A DNA stretch of 64,000 nucleotides from Actinomadura flavalba DSM 45200 (GTDB taxonomy: Bacteria > Actinomycetota > Actinomycetes > Streptosporangiales > Streptosporangiaceae), in contig NZ_KB894094.1 of the NCBI RefSeq assembly GCF_000374305.1, positions 248,001 through 312,000 of the forward strand, written 5' to 3'. Numbering within the stretch: the first letter of the stretch is position 1; each line of letters starts with the position of its first letter. The notes beneath the pieces were generated by a model. It was not told the DNA's origin, did no database searches, and saw only the letters and a list, made by a program, of their open reading frames with translations. The translations under genes were made by a program, and so were the position numbers. Shown piece after piece: positions 53,724-63,099 of this stretch.

Positions 53724-56700
53724 ATGAGCGCTGACGTGCTGGAACGCTTCTCCCCCGCCACCCGGGCGTGGTTCACCGGGGCCTTCGCCGCGCCCACGGC
53801 GGCGCAGGAGGGCGCCTGGACGTCCGTCGCGCAGGGCGACAACACGCTCGTCGTCGCGCCCACCGGGTCCGGCAAGACGCTGGCCGCGTTCCTGTGGTCG
53901 ATCGACCGGCTCGCCGCCGAGCCCGTCCCGGACGACCCGAAGCGGCGCTGCCGCGTCCTGTACGTCTCGCCGCTGAAGGCGCTCGCGGTGGACGTCCAGC
54001 GCAACCTGCGGGCGCCGCTCACCGGCATCCGGCAGGCGTCCCGGCGGCTCGACCTTCCCGAACCCGACATCACGGTCGGCATCCGGTCGGGCGACACCCC
54101 GGCCGACGAGCGCCGCCGCATCGCCACCCGGCCGCCCGACATCCTCATCACCACGCCCGAGTCGCTGTTCCTGCTGCTCACCGCGCAGGCGCGCGACGCG
54201 CTGCGCGGCGTGGAGACCGTCATCGTCGACGAGGTCCACGCCGTCGCGGGCACCAAGCGCGGCGCGCACCTGGCGCTGTCGCTCGAACGGCTCGACGCCC
54301 TGCTGGAGCGGCCCGCGCAGCGCATCGGCCTGTCCGCGACGGTCCGTCCGGTGGAGGAGGTCGCGGCCTTCCTCGGCGGGCCGCGCCCGGCACGGGCCGT
54401 GCAGCCGCCGTCGGAGAAGGTGTTCGATCTCGACGTCGTCGTCCCCGTGGAGGACATGGGCGAGGTCGGCACGTTCACCGACGAGTCGGGCACCGCCGAT
54501 CCGCGTCAGCGCAGCATCTGGCCCCACGTGGAGGACCGCGTCCTCGACCTCATCGAGGCGCACCGCTCCACGCTGGTGTTCGCGAACTCGCGGCGGCTGG
54601 CCGAGCGGCTGTGCGGGCGGCTGAACGAGCTGGCGTTCGAGCGCGCGTCCGTCGCGCGGGAGGAGGGCGGCGGGCTGGAGCGCATCGGCCCCGACGACGT
54701 CGAACGCGCCCTCGGCGGCGGTTCGCCCGCCCAGGTGATGGCGCAGGCGGGGGCCGCGCTGGGCGCTCCGGCGGAGATCGCGCGGGCGCACCACGGTTCG
54801 GTGTCCAAGGAGGAGCGGGCCAGCATCGAGGACGCCCTGAAACAGGGGCGGCTGCCCGCCGTCGTCGCGACGTCCAGCCTGGAGCTCGGCATCGACATGG
54901 GCGCCGTCGATCTCGTCGTGCAGGTGGAGTCGCCGCCGTCGGTGGCGAGCGGGCTGCAACGCGTCGGCCGGGCCGGGCACCAGGTCGGCGCGGTGTCCAA
55001 GGGCGTGATCTTCCCGAAGTACCGGGGCGATCTGGTGCAGACGGCGGTGGTGGCCGAGCGGATGCGCGGCGGCGCCATCGAGGAGCTGCGGTATCCGCGC
55101 AACCCGCTCGACGTCCTCGCGCAGCAGATCGTCGCGATGGTCGCGCTCGACGAGTGGACGGTGGACGAGCTGGAGACCGTCGTCAAGCGGGCCGCGCCCT
55201 ACGCGACGCTGCCGCGCTCGGCGCTGGAGGCCACGCTCGACATGCTCGCGGGCCGCTACCCCAGCGACGAGTTCGGTGAGCTGCGGCCCCGGCTCGTGTG
55301 GGACCGCGTCACCGGCGTCCTGCGCGACCGGCCGGGCGCGCAGCGGCTCGCGGTCACCAGCGGCGGCACCATCCCCGACCGGGGGCTGTTCGGCGTGTTC
55401 CTCGTCGGGGAGAAGTCGTCGCGGGTCGGTGAGCTGGACGAGGAGATGGTGTACGAGTCCCGCGTCGGTGACGTGTTCGTGCTCGGCGCCAGCTCGTGGC
55501 GCATCGAGGACATCACGCCCGACCGCGTCCTGGTCTCCCCCGCGCCGGGCCAGCCCGGCAAGCTGCCGTTCTGGCACGGCGACTCGCCCGGCCGCCCGGC
55601 CGAACTGGGGCGGGCGCTCGGCGCGTTCACCCGCGAACTGGCCGGGCTGCCCGCCGAGCGGGCCCGCGCGCGGGTGACGGCGGCCGGGCTGGACGACTGG
55701 GCCGCCGGGAACCTCGTCTCGTACCTCACCGAGCAGCGCGAGGCCACCGGGCACCTGCCCGACGACCGCACGCTGGTGGTCGAGCGGTTCCGCGACGAGC
55801 TGGGCGACTGGCGGCTCGTCGTCCACTCGCCGCTCGGCGCCCGCGTGCACGCGCCGTGGGCGCTGGCCATCGCCGGGCGGCTGCGCGAACGGTACGGCGT
55901 CGACGCGCAGGCCATGCACGCCGACGACGGCATCGTGCTGCGCGTCCCCGACATGGACGAACCGCCCTCGCTCGACGTCGCCCTGTTCGACGCCGACGAG
56001 ATCGAGCGCGTCGTCGTGGACGAGCTGGGCGGCTCGGCGCTGTTCGCGGCGCGGTTCCGCGAGTGCGCGGCGCGGTCGCTGCTGCTGCCGCGCCGCCGCC
56101 CCGACCGGCGGATGCCGCTGTGGCAGCAACGCCAGCGGGCCGCGCAGCTCCTGGCCGTGGCGAGCCGGTATCCGTCGTTCCCGATCGTGCTGGAGACGAT
56201 GCGCGAGTGCCTTCAGGACGTGTTCGACGTCCCGGGGCTCGTCCAGGTCATGCGGGATCTGGCCGGGCGGTCGATGCGGATGGTCGAGGTGGAGACGCCG
56301 CAGCCGTCGCCGTACGCGCGGTCGCTGCTGTTCCACTACGTCGGCGCGTTCATGTACGAGGGCGACTCGCCGCTGGCCGAGCGGCGCGCGCAGGCGCTCG
56401 CGCTCGACTCGGCGCTGCTTGCCGAGCTGCTGGGCCAGGCCGACCTGCGCGAACTCCTCGATCCGGAGGTCGTCGCCGACACCGAGAGCGAGCTGCAATG
56501 GCTCGCCGACGACCGCCGTGCCCGCGACGCCGAGGGCGCCGCCGACCTGCTGCGCGTCGTCGGCCCGCTCACCACGGCCGAGGCCGCGCTGCGCTCGACC
56601 GCCGATCCGGGGCCGTGGCTGGCCGAGCTGGAGGCGGCGCGGCGGGTGATCCGGGTGCGCGTCGCGGGCGAGGAACGCTGGGCCGCCATCGAGGACGCGG

Positions 56701-58364
56701 GGCGGCTGCGCGACGCGCTCGGCGCGCCGCTGCCGGTCGGCGTGCCCGAGGCGTTCCTGGAGCCCGTGGACGACCCCCTCGGCGACCTGGTCTCCCGCTT
56801 CGCCCGCACGCACGGACCGTTCCCCGCCACGCTGGCCGCGACGCGGTTCGGGCTTGGCGTCGCCGTCGTCACCGAGGCGCTGCGGCGGCTGGCGGGCGCG
56901 GGGCGGGTCGTGGCGGGCGAGTTCCTGCCGATCTCGGCCGTCGAGGGTCCGCTGTCGGGCGAATGGTGCGACGCGGGCGTCCTGCGGACGCTGCGGCGCC
57001 GGTCGCTGGCGCGCCTGCGCGCGGAGGTGGAGCCGTCGCCGCCGGAGGCGCTGGGGCGTTTCCTGCCGATGTGGCACGGCGTGGCCGGTGGGTCGCGGTT
57101 GCGGGGCATCGACGCGCTCGTCCAGGCGATCGAGCAGTTGCAGGGCGCGGCGGTTCCGGCGTCGGCGCTGGAGTCGCTGATCCTGCCGTCCCGCGTGGCC
57201 GGGTACTCCCCCGCCATGCTCGACGAGCTGACCTCGGCGGGCGAGGTGCTGTGGGCGGGCCAGGGCGGCCTGCCCGGCGGCGACGGCTGGATCTCCCTGT
57301 ACCTCGCCGACACGGCCCCGCTGCTCCTGCCCGAACCCGCCGAGATCACCCTGACACCCGTCCACCAGACGGCCCTGGACGCCCTGAACGACGGCAACGC
57401 CCTCTTCTTCCGCACCCTCTCCGATCGCGTGAACTCCGCGCCCCGCCCGACCGACGCCGAGACGACGGGGTCGGCGGGCGATGGGCGAGTGGCCGATGGG
57501 GAGCTGGTGTCCGCGTTGTGGGATCTGGTGTGGGCGGGGCTGGTCACGAACGACACGCTCGCGCCGTTGCGGGCGGCGCTGGGGTCGGGGCGGCCGACGC
57601 ACCGGGCGCGGGCCGGACGACGGGGACGGCCGGTGCTGCCTTCGCGGACCGGGCCGCCCACGGCGGCGGGGCGGTGGTGGCTCGTGCCCGCGCGGGAGAC
57701 GGCGCCGACGCCGCGCTCGCACGCGCTCGCCGAGGCGCTGCTGGAGCGGTACGGCATCGTCATCCGGGGCGCGGTGGCCGCCGAGCGCACACCCGGCGGG
57801 TTCGCCGGGGTGTATCCCGTGCTGCGCGCCTTCGAGGACACGGGCCGCTGCCGCCGGGGCTACTTCGTCGAGGGCCTGGGCGCGGCCCAGTTCGCCCTGC
57901 CGGGCGCCGTGGACCGCCTGCGCGCCCTGCGCCCCGCCGCGCCCGACCCGGGCGCGATCTGGGAGACGGCCCCGTCCCGCGAAACGGGCCGCCGCGCGAT
58001 CGTCCTAGCCGCGACCGACCCCGCCAACCCCTACGGCGCCGCCCTCCCCTGGCCGCCCCGCGACGACGAGACCGCCAGCGGCCACAAGCCGGGCCGCAAG
58101 GCAGGCGCCCTGGTCGTCCTCATGGACGGCCACCTGACCCTCTACGTGGAACGAGGCGGCAAGACCCTCCTCACCTGGACCGACGACCCCACCACCCTCC
58201 AACCCGCAGTAGACGCCCTGGCCCTCTCCGTCCGAGAAGGCGCCCTGGGCAAACTCACCGTAGAAAGAGCCGACGGCACCGACATCAACGCTTCCCCCTT
58301 GGCCGCAGCCCTGGAATCCGCCGGTTTCCACCCCACCCCACGCGGCCTCCGCCTGCGTAACTGA
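53724..58364 (+). CDS. lhr: ATP-dependent helicase Lhr
   Basis: 1546 residues, a full-length large helicase-related protein (superfamily 2, DNA repair) of the actinobacterial size. Motifs: Walker A APTGSGKT (Lys51), DEVH box at Asp169 (VIVDEVHAV), motif III GLSATV, helicase C domain with VATSSLELGIDMGAVD and LQRVGRAGHQVG, Lhr winged helix and the C-terminal Lhr-CTD (GLRLRN end). Start MSADVLERFSPATRAWF at 53724; ATG 53715 is possible. It diverges from the hydrolase gene. Confidence 0.95.
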   Translation: MSADVLERFSPATRAWFTGAFAAPTAAQEGAWTSVAQGDNTLVVAPTGSGKTLAAFLWSIDRLAAEPVPDDPKRRCRVLYVSPLKALAVDVQRNLRAPLTGIRQASRRLDLPEPDITVGIRSGDTPADERRRIATRPPDILITTPESLFLLLTAQARDALRGVETVIVDEVHAVAGTKRGAHLALSLERLDALLERPAQRIGLSATVRPVEEVAAFLGGPRPARAVQPPSEKVFDLDVVVPVEDMGEVGTFTDESGTADPRQRSIWPHVEDRVLDLIEAHRSTLVFANSRRLAERLCGRLNELAFERASVAREEGGGLERIGPDDVERALGGGSPAQVMAQAGAALGAPAEIARAHHGSVSKEERASIEDALKQGRLPAVVATSSLELGIDMGAVDLVVQVESPPSVASGLQRVGRAGHQVGAVSKGVIFPKYRGDLVQTAVVAERMRGGAIEELRYPRNPLDVLAQQIVAMVALDEWTVDELETVVKRAAPYATLPRSALEATLDMLAGRYPSDEFGELRPRLVWDRVTGVLRDRPGAQRLAVTSGGTIPDRGLFGVFLVGEKSSRVGELDEEMVYESRVGDVFVLGASSWRIEDITPDRVLVSPAPGQPGKLPFWHGDSPGRPAELGRALGAFTRELAGLPAERARARVTAAGLDDWAAGNLVSYLTEQREATGHLPDDRTLVVERFRDELGDWRLVVHSPLGARVHAPWALAIAGRLRERYGVDAQAMHADDGIVLRVPDMDEPPSLDVALFDADEIERVVVDELGGSALFAARFRECAARSLLLPRRRPDRRMPLWQQRQRAAQLLAVASRYPSFPIVLETMRECLQDVFDVPGLVQVMRDLAGRSMRMVEVETPQPSPYARSLLFHYVGAFMYEGDSPLAERRAQALALDSALLAELLGQADLRELLDPEVVADTESELQWLADDRRARDAEGAADLLRVVGPLTTAEAALRSTADPGPWLAELEAARRVIRVRVAGEERWAAIEDAGRLRDALGAPLPVGVPEAFLEPVDDPLGDLVSRFARTHGPFPATLAATRFGLGVAVVTEALRRLAGAGRVVAGEFLPISAVEGPLSGEWCDAGVLRTLRRRSLARLRAEVEPSPPEALGRFLPMWHGVAGGSRLRGIDALVQAIEQLQGAAVPASALESLILPSRVAGYSPAMLDELTSAGEVLWAGQGGLPGGDGWISLYLADTAPLLLPEPAEITLTPVHQTALDALNDGNALFFRTLSDRVNSAPRPTDAETTGSAGDGRVADGELVSALWDLVWAGLVTNDTLAPLRAALGSGRPTHRARAGRRGRPVLPSRTGPPTAAGRWWLVPARETAPTPRSHALAEALLERYGIVIRGAVAAERTPGGFAGVYPVLRAFEDTGRCRRGYFVEGLGAAQFALPGAVDRLRALRPAAPDPGAIWETAPSRETGRRAIVLAATDPANPYGAALPWPPRDDETASGHKPGRKAGALVVLMDGHLTLYVERGGKTLLTWTDDPTTLQPAVDALALSVREGALGKLTVERADGTDINASPLAAALESAGFHPTPRGLRLRN

Positions 58365-58368
58365 CCTA

Positions 58369-58500
58369 CTAAGCACGCACAGGGTCGACCGGCCAGTGCG
58401 CGCCTTCTCCGGGGGCGAGTTCGGCGACGATCTCGACCCTGTCGCCGGGGATGACGCAGGTGGAGCCGGGTCGGTGCGTGCCCCGGCGAGGGCCGTCCGG
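58369..58500 (-). pseudogene. Remnant or very short gene reading PGDRVEIVAELAPGEG
   Basis: A leftward open stretch ends in TAG at 58369-58371 and reads (from about 58479) THRPGSTCVIPGDRVEIVAE then LAPGEGAHWPVDPVRA. This looks like a genuine small conserved domain, with good codon bias, but no usual start codon lies in frame upstream before the reading becomes Arg/Pro noise. Either a decayed gene or one with a non-standard start. Confidence 0.35.
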
Positions 58501-58511
58501 ACTTCGGGGCC

Positions 58512-58868
58512 GTGCACTTCCTGCGGCAGCGGCGGGCCATGCGTAAGCGCCTCTGCCAGATCTGCGGAGGCAAGCCCGCTGACGCCGAGTCGATGCGGTG
58601 GCTTCTGGGCAGGCGGGAGTATGAGGAGAACCCGTGGCCTGCGGCCGTCGTGACGTCGCACCCGCCGGTCTGCCCGCCGTGCGGGGACAGGGCGGTCCGC
58701 GCGTGCCCGCACTTCCGGCGCGGCCATGTGGCCTTGCGGGCGACGAAGACCTCCCTTGCCGGGGTGCGGGGCGTCCTCCACGTGCTCGGACCCGCCGGGC
58801 CGGTGTCCACCGAGGCCGTGTCGGTCGGCTACGACGACCCGCGCATCCGCTGGGTGCGGGCCGCTTAG
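58512..58868 (+). pseudogene. N-terminally truncated Cys-rich actinobacterial protein
   Basis: About 118 residues. RRAMRKRLCQICGGKPADAE, WLLGRREYEENPWPAA, SHPPVCPPCGDRAVRACPHF and VGYDDPRIRWVRAA match, from memory, the C-terminal part of a longer actinomycete protein with CxxC pairs. The family seems to have the sequence GRPEFG-VH-LRQRRAM before this point: here GRPDFGAVHFLRQRRAM can be read in frame from about 58491. The rest of the N-terminus is missing, replaced by the minus-strand remnant, and an in-frame TGA lies upstream. Hence probably a broken gene; GTG 58512 may still permit a short product. Confidence 0.5.
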
Positions 58869-58917
58869 CTACTCATGAGCCTGGACGACCACACCGTCTC
58901 CGTGCTGTGAGCCGGGG

Positions 58918-61230
58918 TCAGCGGCGGCGGGTGGTGAGAAGGGTGACCAGGCCCCGGAAGGCTCGGTCGTCGAGGGTGCCGAAAGGGTTGTCGTGGACGA
59001 TGTAGGTCCAGGTCGCCGTGGGGCGTTGGACGCCTGCCGACGCCAGGTCCAGGCCGTCCGGGCCCGGTTCCAGGGAGTTGAAGGTCTCCACGGCTGATGT
59101 GCGGGCCTCTTCCGTGAGGCGTTTGCCTGCTGGGACGGCCTCGCGGTTGAACTCGACCAGGGGGTCCAGGCCGCGGCCCAGGGAGCGCAGGTGGATGCCC
59201 TCGCGGAGGTCGGTGAGGTAGGCGAGGTGGTCGGACCAGGCGCGGTCGAAGTGGTACAGGACGATCTGGCGGGACGCCTCGGCCACCTCTTCCGCCGACG
59301 TCTCCCCGACCAGGTGGGCGTGGTGGTCCTTCGCGCGTTCGCGTAGCAGGTCGTCGGCGTGTGAGCCGGTGAGGGCCTTGGCGCGGTCCTTGAGGAACGC
59401 GCCGCGCTGGAGGCCGATCAGGTGGTTGTAGCGCCACGTGTTGCGGTGGATCTCCAGGTCGACGCCCTCCGCGACGCGCTGGGCGTGCCCGGCGATCCAG
59501 TGCGCGTTCTTGTCGGTGATGGAGCCGTCGTCGGCGACCGTGCCGCCGTAGGACTCCTCGGGGGCGTAGCGGGTGATCAGGTCGTCCTCCAGGGACGCCA
59601 GGAACACCGAGCCGCCCGGGTCGCCCTGGCGGCCCGCCCGGCCGCGGAGCTGGTCGTCCAGGCGGCTGGAGTGGTAGTGGCCGGTGCCGATGACGAGCAG
59701 GCCGCCCGCGTCGGCGACGGCGTCGTGCGCGGAGCCGTCCGGGCCGCCGAGGCGGATGTCGGTGCCGCGCCCGGCCATCTGCGTCGACACCGTGACGGTG
59801 CCCGGCGCGCCCGCACCGGCGATGATCGACGCCTCCTCGGCGTCGTTCTTGGCGTTGAGGACGACCGGGTCCAGGCCGGCGCGGCGCAGTCGCGTCGCCA
59901 GCCGCTCGGACGCCGCGACGTCCAGCGTCCCCACCAGCACCGGACGGTTCGCGCGGTGCGCCTCGTCGATCAGCTCGACGACGGCCGTCTCCTTGTCGGC
60001 GACGGTCGCGTACAGCAGGTCGGGACGGTCCTCGCGGACACGCGGCCGGTTCGGCGGGACGACGACGATGTCCAGCTCGTAGAACTCGCGGAGCTGCCCC
60101 GCGACGGCGAGGGCCGTGCCCGTCATCCCGCACCGCACCGGATACCGGTTGATCAGTTCCTGCACGGTCACCAGGTCGAGGATCTCGCCGCCCGGCGACG
60201 CCTCCAGCGCCTCCTTGGCCTCCACGGCCGCCTGGAGGCCGTCCGGCCAGCGCTGGAGCAGCGCGACGCGGCCGCGCGACTCGCTGATCAGCTTCACCTC
60301 GCCGTCGCGCACGATGTAGTCGACGTCGCGGTGGAGCAGCACCTCGGCGTGCAGGGCGAGGTTGACGCCGGTGAGCGTGCCGAGGTTGTCCGCCGCGTAC
60401 AGGTCGATTCCGCCCAGGGCGCGCTCCACGGCGCGGGCGCCGTCGGACGTGAGCTGGACGTTCCGGGCGTCCTCGTCGGTGGTGTAGTCGCGGCCGGGGC
60501 GCAGCCGCCGGGCGAGGTCGGCGTGGCTGGGCGCGGCGGCGGCGCCGTCGGCGGCACCCGCGAGGATCAGCGGGACCATCGCCTCGTCAACCAGGACCGA
60601 GTCGGCCTCGTCCACCAGCGCGACGCCCGGCTCGGGCAGCACGACCGCGCCGGGCGAGGTCGCGAGGCGGTCGCGGAGCAGGTCGAAGCCGACCTCGCTG
60701 ACGGGCGCGTACGTGACGTCGGCGCCGTAGGCGGCGCGGCGCTCGTCCGGCGTGGACTCCTGCGTGACCCAGCCGGACGTGACGCCGAGCAGGGCGTGCA
60801 ACGGAGCCATCCACGCGGCGTCGCGGCGGGCCAGGTAGTCGTTGACGGACAGGACGTGCACGCGCCGCCCGCGCAGCGCGTGCCCGGCGGCGGCGAGCGC
60901 TCCGGCGAGCGTCTTGCCCTCGCCGGTGGCCATCTCGGCGACACGCCCGGACAGCAGCGCGAGGACGCCGACGAGCTGCACGTCGAACGGCCGTTCACCC
61001 AGCGCGCGGTGCGCGGCCTCGCGGCCGAGGGCGCAGAACTCCGCGAGGTCGGCGTCGGAGGTCAGGCCGCCGTCGCGCAGCGCCGCGACGGCGTCGGTGA
61101 GGGCGGCGTCGGTGAGCTCGCGCACGTCGTCCTCGCGCGCTCCGGCGGCGTCGACGACGCGGCGCAGCGGCCCCGTGTCGGCCGACCCGGGCTTCTGCGC
61201 GAACCGACGCAGCCGATCCCGCAACGCCAT
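58918..61230 (-). CDS. secA2: Accessory preprotein translocase ATPase SecA2
   Basis: 770 residues from ATG 61230 (strong GGAGGAAC upstream), much shorter than the ~900+ of housekeeping SecA. DEAD motor: MATGEGKTLAG (Lys106), VNDYLARRDAAWM, DEADSVLVDEA (207-), STQMAGRGTDIRLGG, GRAGRQGDPGGSVF. The C-terminal zinc tail is absent. This matches actinobacterial SecA2, which helps export a subset of proteins and cannot replace SecA1. Neighbouring genes give no hint of its cargo. Confidence 0.92.
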   Translation of the reverse strand: MALRDRLRRFAQKPGSADTGPLRRVVDAAGAREDDVRELTDAALTDAVAALRDGGLTSDADLAEFCALGREAAHRALGERPFDVQLVGVLALLSGRVAEMATGEGKTLAGALAAAGHALRGRRVHVLSVNDYLARRDAAWMAPLHALLGVTSGWVTQESTPDERRAAYGADVTYAPVSEVGFDLLRDRLATSPGAVVLPEPGVALVDEADSVLVDEAMVPLILAGAADGAAAAPSHADLARRLRPGRDYTTDEDARNVQLTSDGARAVERALGGIDLYAADNLGTLTGVNLALHAEVLLHRDVDYIVRDGEVKLISESRGRVALLQRWPDGLQAAVEAKEALEASPGGEILDLVTVQELINRYPVRCGMTGTALAVAGQLREFYELDIVVVPPNRPRVREDRPDLLYATVADKETAVVELIDEAHRANRPVLVGTLDVAASERLATRLRRAGLDPVVLNAKNDAEEASIIAGAGAPGTVTVSTQMAGRGTDIRLGGPDGSAHDAVADAGGLLVIGTGHYHSSRLDDQLRGRAGRQGDPGGSVFLASLEDDLITRYAPEESYGGTVADDGSITDKNAHWIAGHAQRVAEGVDLEIHRNTWRYNHLIGLQRGAFLKDRAKALTGSHADDLLRERAKDHHAHLVGETSAEEVAEASRQIVLYHFDRAWSDHLAYLTDLREGIHLRSLGRGLDPLVEFNREAVPAGKRLTEEARTSAVETFNSLEPGPDGLDLASAGVQRPTATWTYIVHDNPFGTLDDRAFRGLVTLLTTRRR

Positions 61231-61419
61231 GTGTTCCTCCCCCGAACGACGGATGGACGATCCCGGACGTCCCGGGCATCCAGGACCGGAGTCCTTACCA
61301 GGTCGCACCTCCATTTCCTCCTTACGGCGGATTCGGAGGCGACCTGTCGCCTGACAGAATCCGGAGCGTACGGGGTTGCGGCGGGCCGGGGAAAGCCCGC
61401 CGCGGAACGGGGAGTTCTC

Positions 61420-61557
61420 ATGACACCGACGGCCCGGGCCGCCGCAGCGCAGCGGCGGCGCCGACAGGTCATCAACCGCACCGTCCTGGATCGCGCGATG
61501 CACGATCCACGGCGCGTCACACCGAGGCCCGCGGCTCCGGCCGCACCCGCCAAGTGA
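61420..61557 (+). CDS. Small basic hypothetical protein
   Basis: 45 residues from ATG 61420 (MTPTARAAAAQRRRRQVINR), with GGAG six bases before the start. Arg/Ala/Pro-rich, no known family. It sits in the 460-base gap between secA2 and the ROK gene, reading opposite to both. The ribosome binding site supports translation; composition alone would not. Longer frames upstream are shadows of secA2. Confidence 0.45.
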   Translation: MTPTARAAAAQRRRRQVINRTVLDRAMHDPRRVTPRPAAPAAPAK

Positions 61558-61691
61558 CCGCCGGGACCTGACATCCACGGGGTCGTACCGACCCCGCCCA
61601 GGCGCCGAACACCGCCCGCACGGTGTCCGGCGCCGTCGTGTCTCCACCGTCTGTCCCGCGCGACGGGCCCGACGTCCGCGTTCTTGCTGGG

Positions 61692-62903
61692 TCAGGTGTC
61701 GGTGGAGAAGACGGCGTCGCGGGCCTGTTCGAGGGCCGCGTGCAGGGCGCCGCGCAGTACCGGGTCGCCGTCGACGCGGGTGACGGTGACGGTGGGGCGG
61801 GTCGGGCTGAGGCGGGCCACGACGGACTCGATGCGGGAGGCGAGCGGGGTGCCGCCCGCCGCGCCGAGGTTCCCGGACAGGACGACGAGGCCCGGGTCCA
61901 GGACGATGTTCACCGACGTCACGCCGTACGCGATGCGGTCGGCCAGCTCGTCCAGGAAGGCGCCGCCACGGGATTCGTCGGCGGCGGCCGCCGCCACGCA
62001 CTCGACGGCCGTCGGCTCGGTGAGGCCGTGGGTGTGGGCCAGGCGGCGGACGGCGTCGGCGCCGACGAGCGAGCCGTAACCGCCCGCGAGCGCCGGAATG
62101 CCCCACGACGTCGACTCGGTGACGCCCTGGCCGTCGCGGCGCGCCCCGCCGACCGGCAGCGGCGCGCCGGGCACGGGCAGGTAGCCGATCTCGCCCGCGC
62201 CGCCGGAGCGGCCCCGGTGCAGGCGCCCGCCGAGCATCACCGACAGGCCGATGCCGCGGTCCAGCCAGACGAGCGCGAAGTCCTCGGCGTCGCGCGCGGC
62301 CCCGTAGGCGCGTTCGGCGACGGCGGCGAGGTTCACGTCGTTCTCGATCGTCACCGGACGGCGCAGGTCGGTGCGCAGCGCGGCCAGCACGCCCTCGTGC
62401 CAGCTCGGCAGGTCGAACGAGAACTGGACGTCGCCCGTGCGCGGATCGACGACGCCGGGCGACCCGATGACGAACGCGCTCAGCTTCGCCAGCGCCACCC
62501 GCGCCGACCGGCACGCCTTCACCACCGCGCTGTGCACCAGTTCCACGGGTTCGGACGACCCGTTGGGATCGACGGTCACCTTCGCGATCACGCGCCCGGT
62601 GATGTCGGCGACCCCGGCCGTGACGCCCCCGGGGCCGACTTCGAGACCCGCGACATAGGCGGCCGACGGCACCACCGCGTACAGCGCGGCGTTCGGGCCG
62701 CGCCCTCCGGCCAGCTCTCCGGCCGCCTCGACGAGCCCGCGTTCTTCGAGCCGGGACAGTAGCTGGGAGGCCGTAACTTTGGAGAGACCCGTCCGCTCGC
62801 CGATCTGCGCCCTGGTCAGCGGCCCGTCGCTGACCAGCAGATCCAGGGCGGCGCGGTCGTTCAACTGCCGCAGCAGGCGTGGTGTCCCCGGCCGTCCGAC
62901 CAT
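61692..62903 (-). CDS. ROK-family transcriptional regulator
   Basis: 403 residues. An N-terminal winged helix-turn-helix (RAQIGERTGLSKVTASQLLS) is followed by a sugar-kinase-like ROK domain (AYVAGLEVGPGGVTAGVADI, GSPGVVDPRTG, ENDVNLAAVAERAYG, RGIGLSVMLGGRLHRGRSGG, AGEIGYLPV). The Cys-rich zinc motif CxCGxxGC found in many ROK proteins is missing after GEIGY, as in some regulators. It diverges from a sugar-binding lipoprotein gene and probably represses that transport operon until sugar is bound. Confidence 0.9.
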   Translation of the reverse strand: MVGRPGTPRLLRQLNDRAALDLLVSDGPLTRAQIGERTGLSKVTASQLLSRLEERGLVEAAGELAGGRGPNAALYAVVPSAAYVAGLEVGPGGVTAGVADITGRVIAKVTVDPNGSSEPVELVHSAVVKACRSARVALAKLSAFVIGSPGVVDPRTGDVQFSFDLPSWHEGVLAALRTDLRRPVTIENDVNLAAVAERAYGAARDAEDFALVWLDRGIGLSVMLGGRLHRGRSGGAGEIGYLPVPGAPLPVGGARRDGQGVTESTSWGIPALAGGYGSLVGADAVRRLAHTHGLTEPTAVECVAAAAADESRGGAFLDELADRIAYGVTSVNIVLDPGLVVLSGNLGAAGGTPLASRIESVVARLSPTRPTVTVTRVDGDPVLRGALHAALEQARDAVFSTDT

Positions 62904-62945
62904 GCTCGTACCCCTCGATGTCTCAATCCGCTAACGAGCGTTTTG

Positions 62946-62966
62946 TTTAGGAAAGTTTCTTGTTAG
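62946..62966. promoter_or_regulatory. ROK-type operator in the divergent promoter
   Basis: TTTAGGAAAGTTTCTTGTTA, centred on the imperfect palindrome AGGAAA-G-TTTCTT, lies 43 bases upstream of the ROK start in an AT-rich patch. The shape resembles GGAAA/TTTCC palindromes near ROK-controlled sugar genes (recollection). Confidence 0.5.
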
Positions 62967-63099
62967 TTTACGCCCAAGCCGACTGGCGAGCAGGGCGCCC
63001 GCGAGCGGTGCGGAGGAAAACGGGCATGGTCGGACCCTACTGGGGCCCGACGAGGTGGTGACGCTCCGCCCGCGAGGCGAAGCCGGAAAGGAACCCCCA

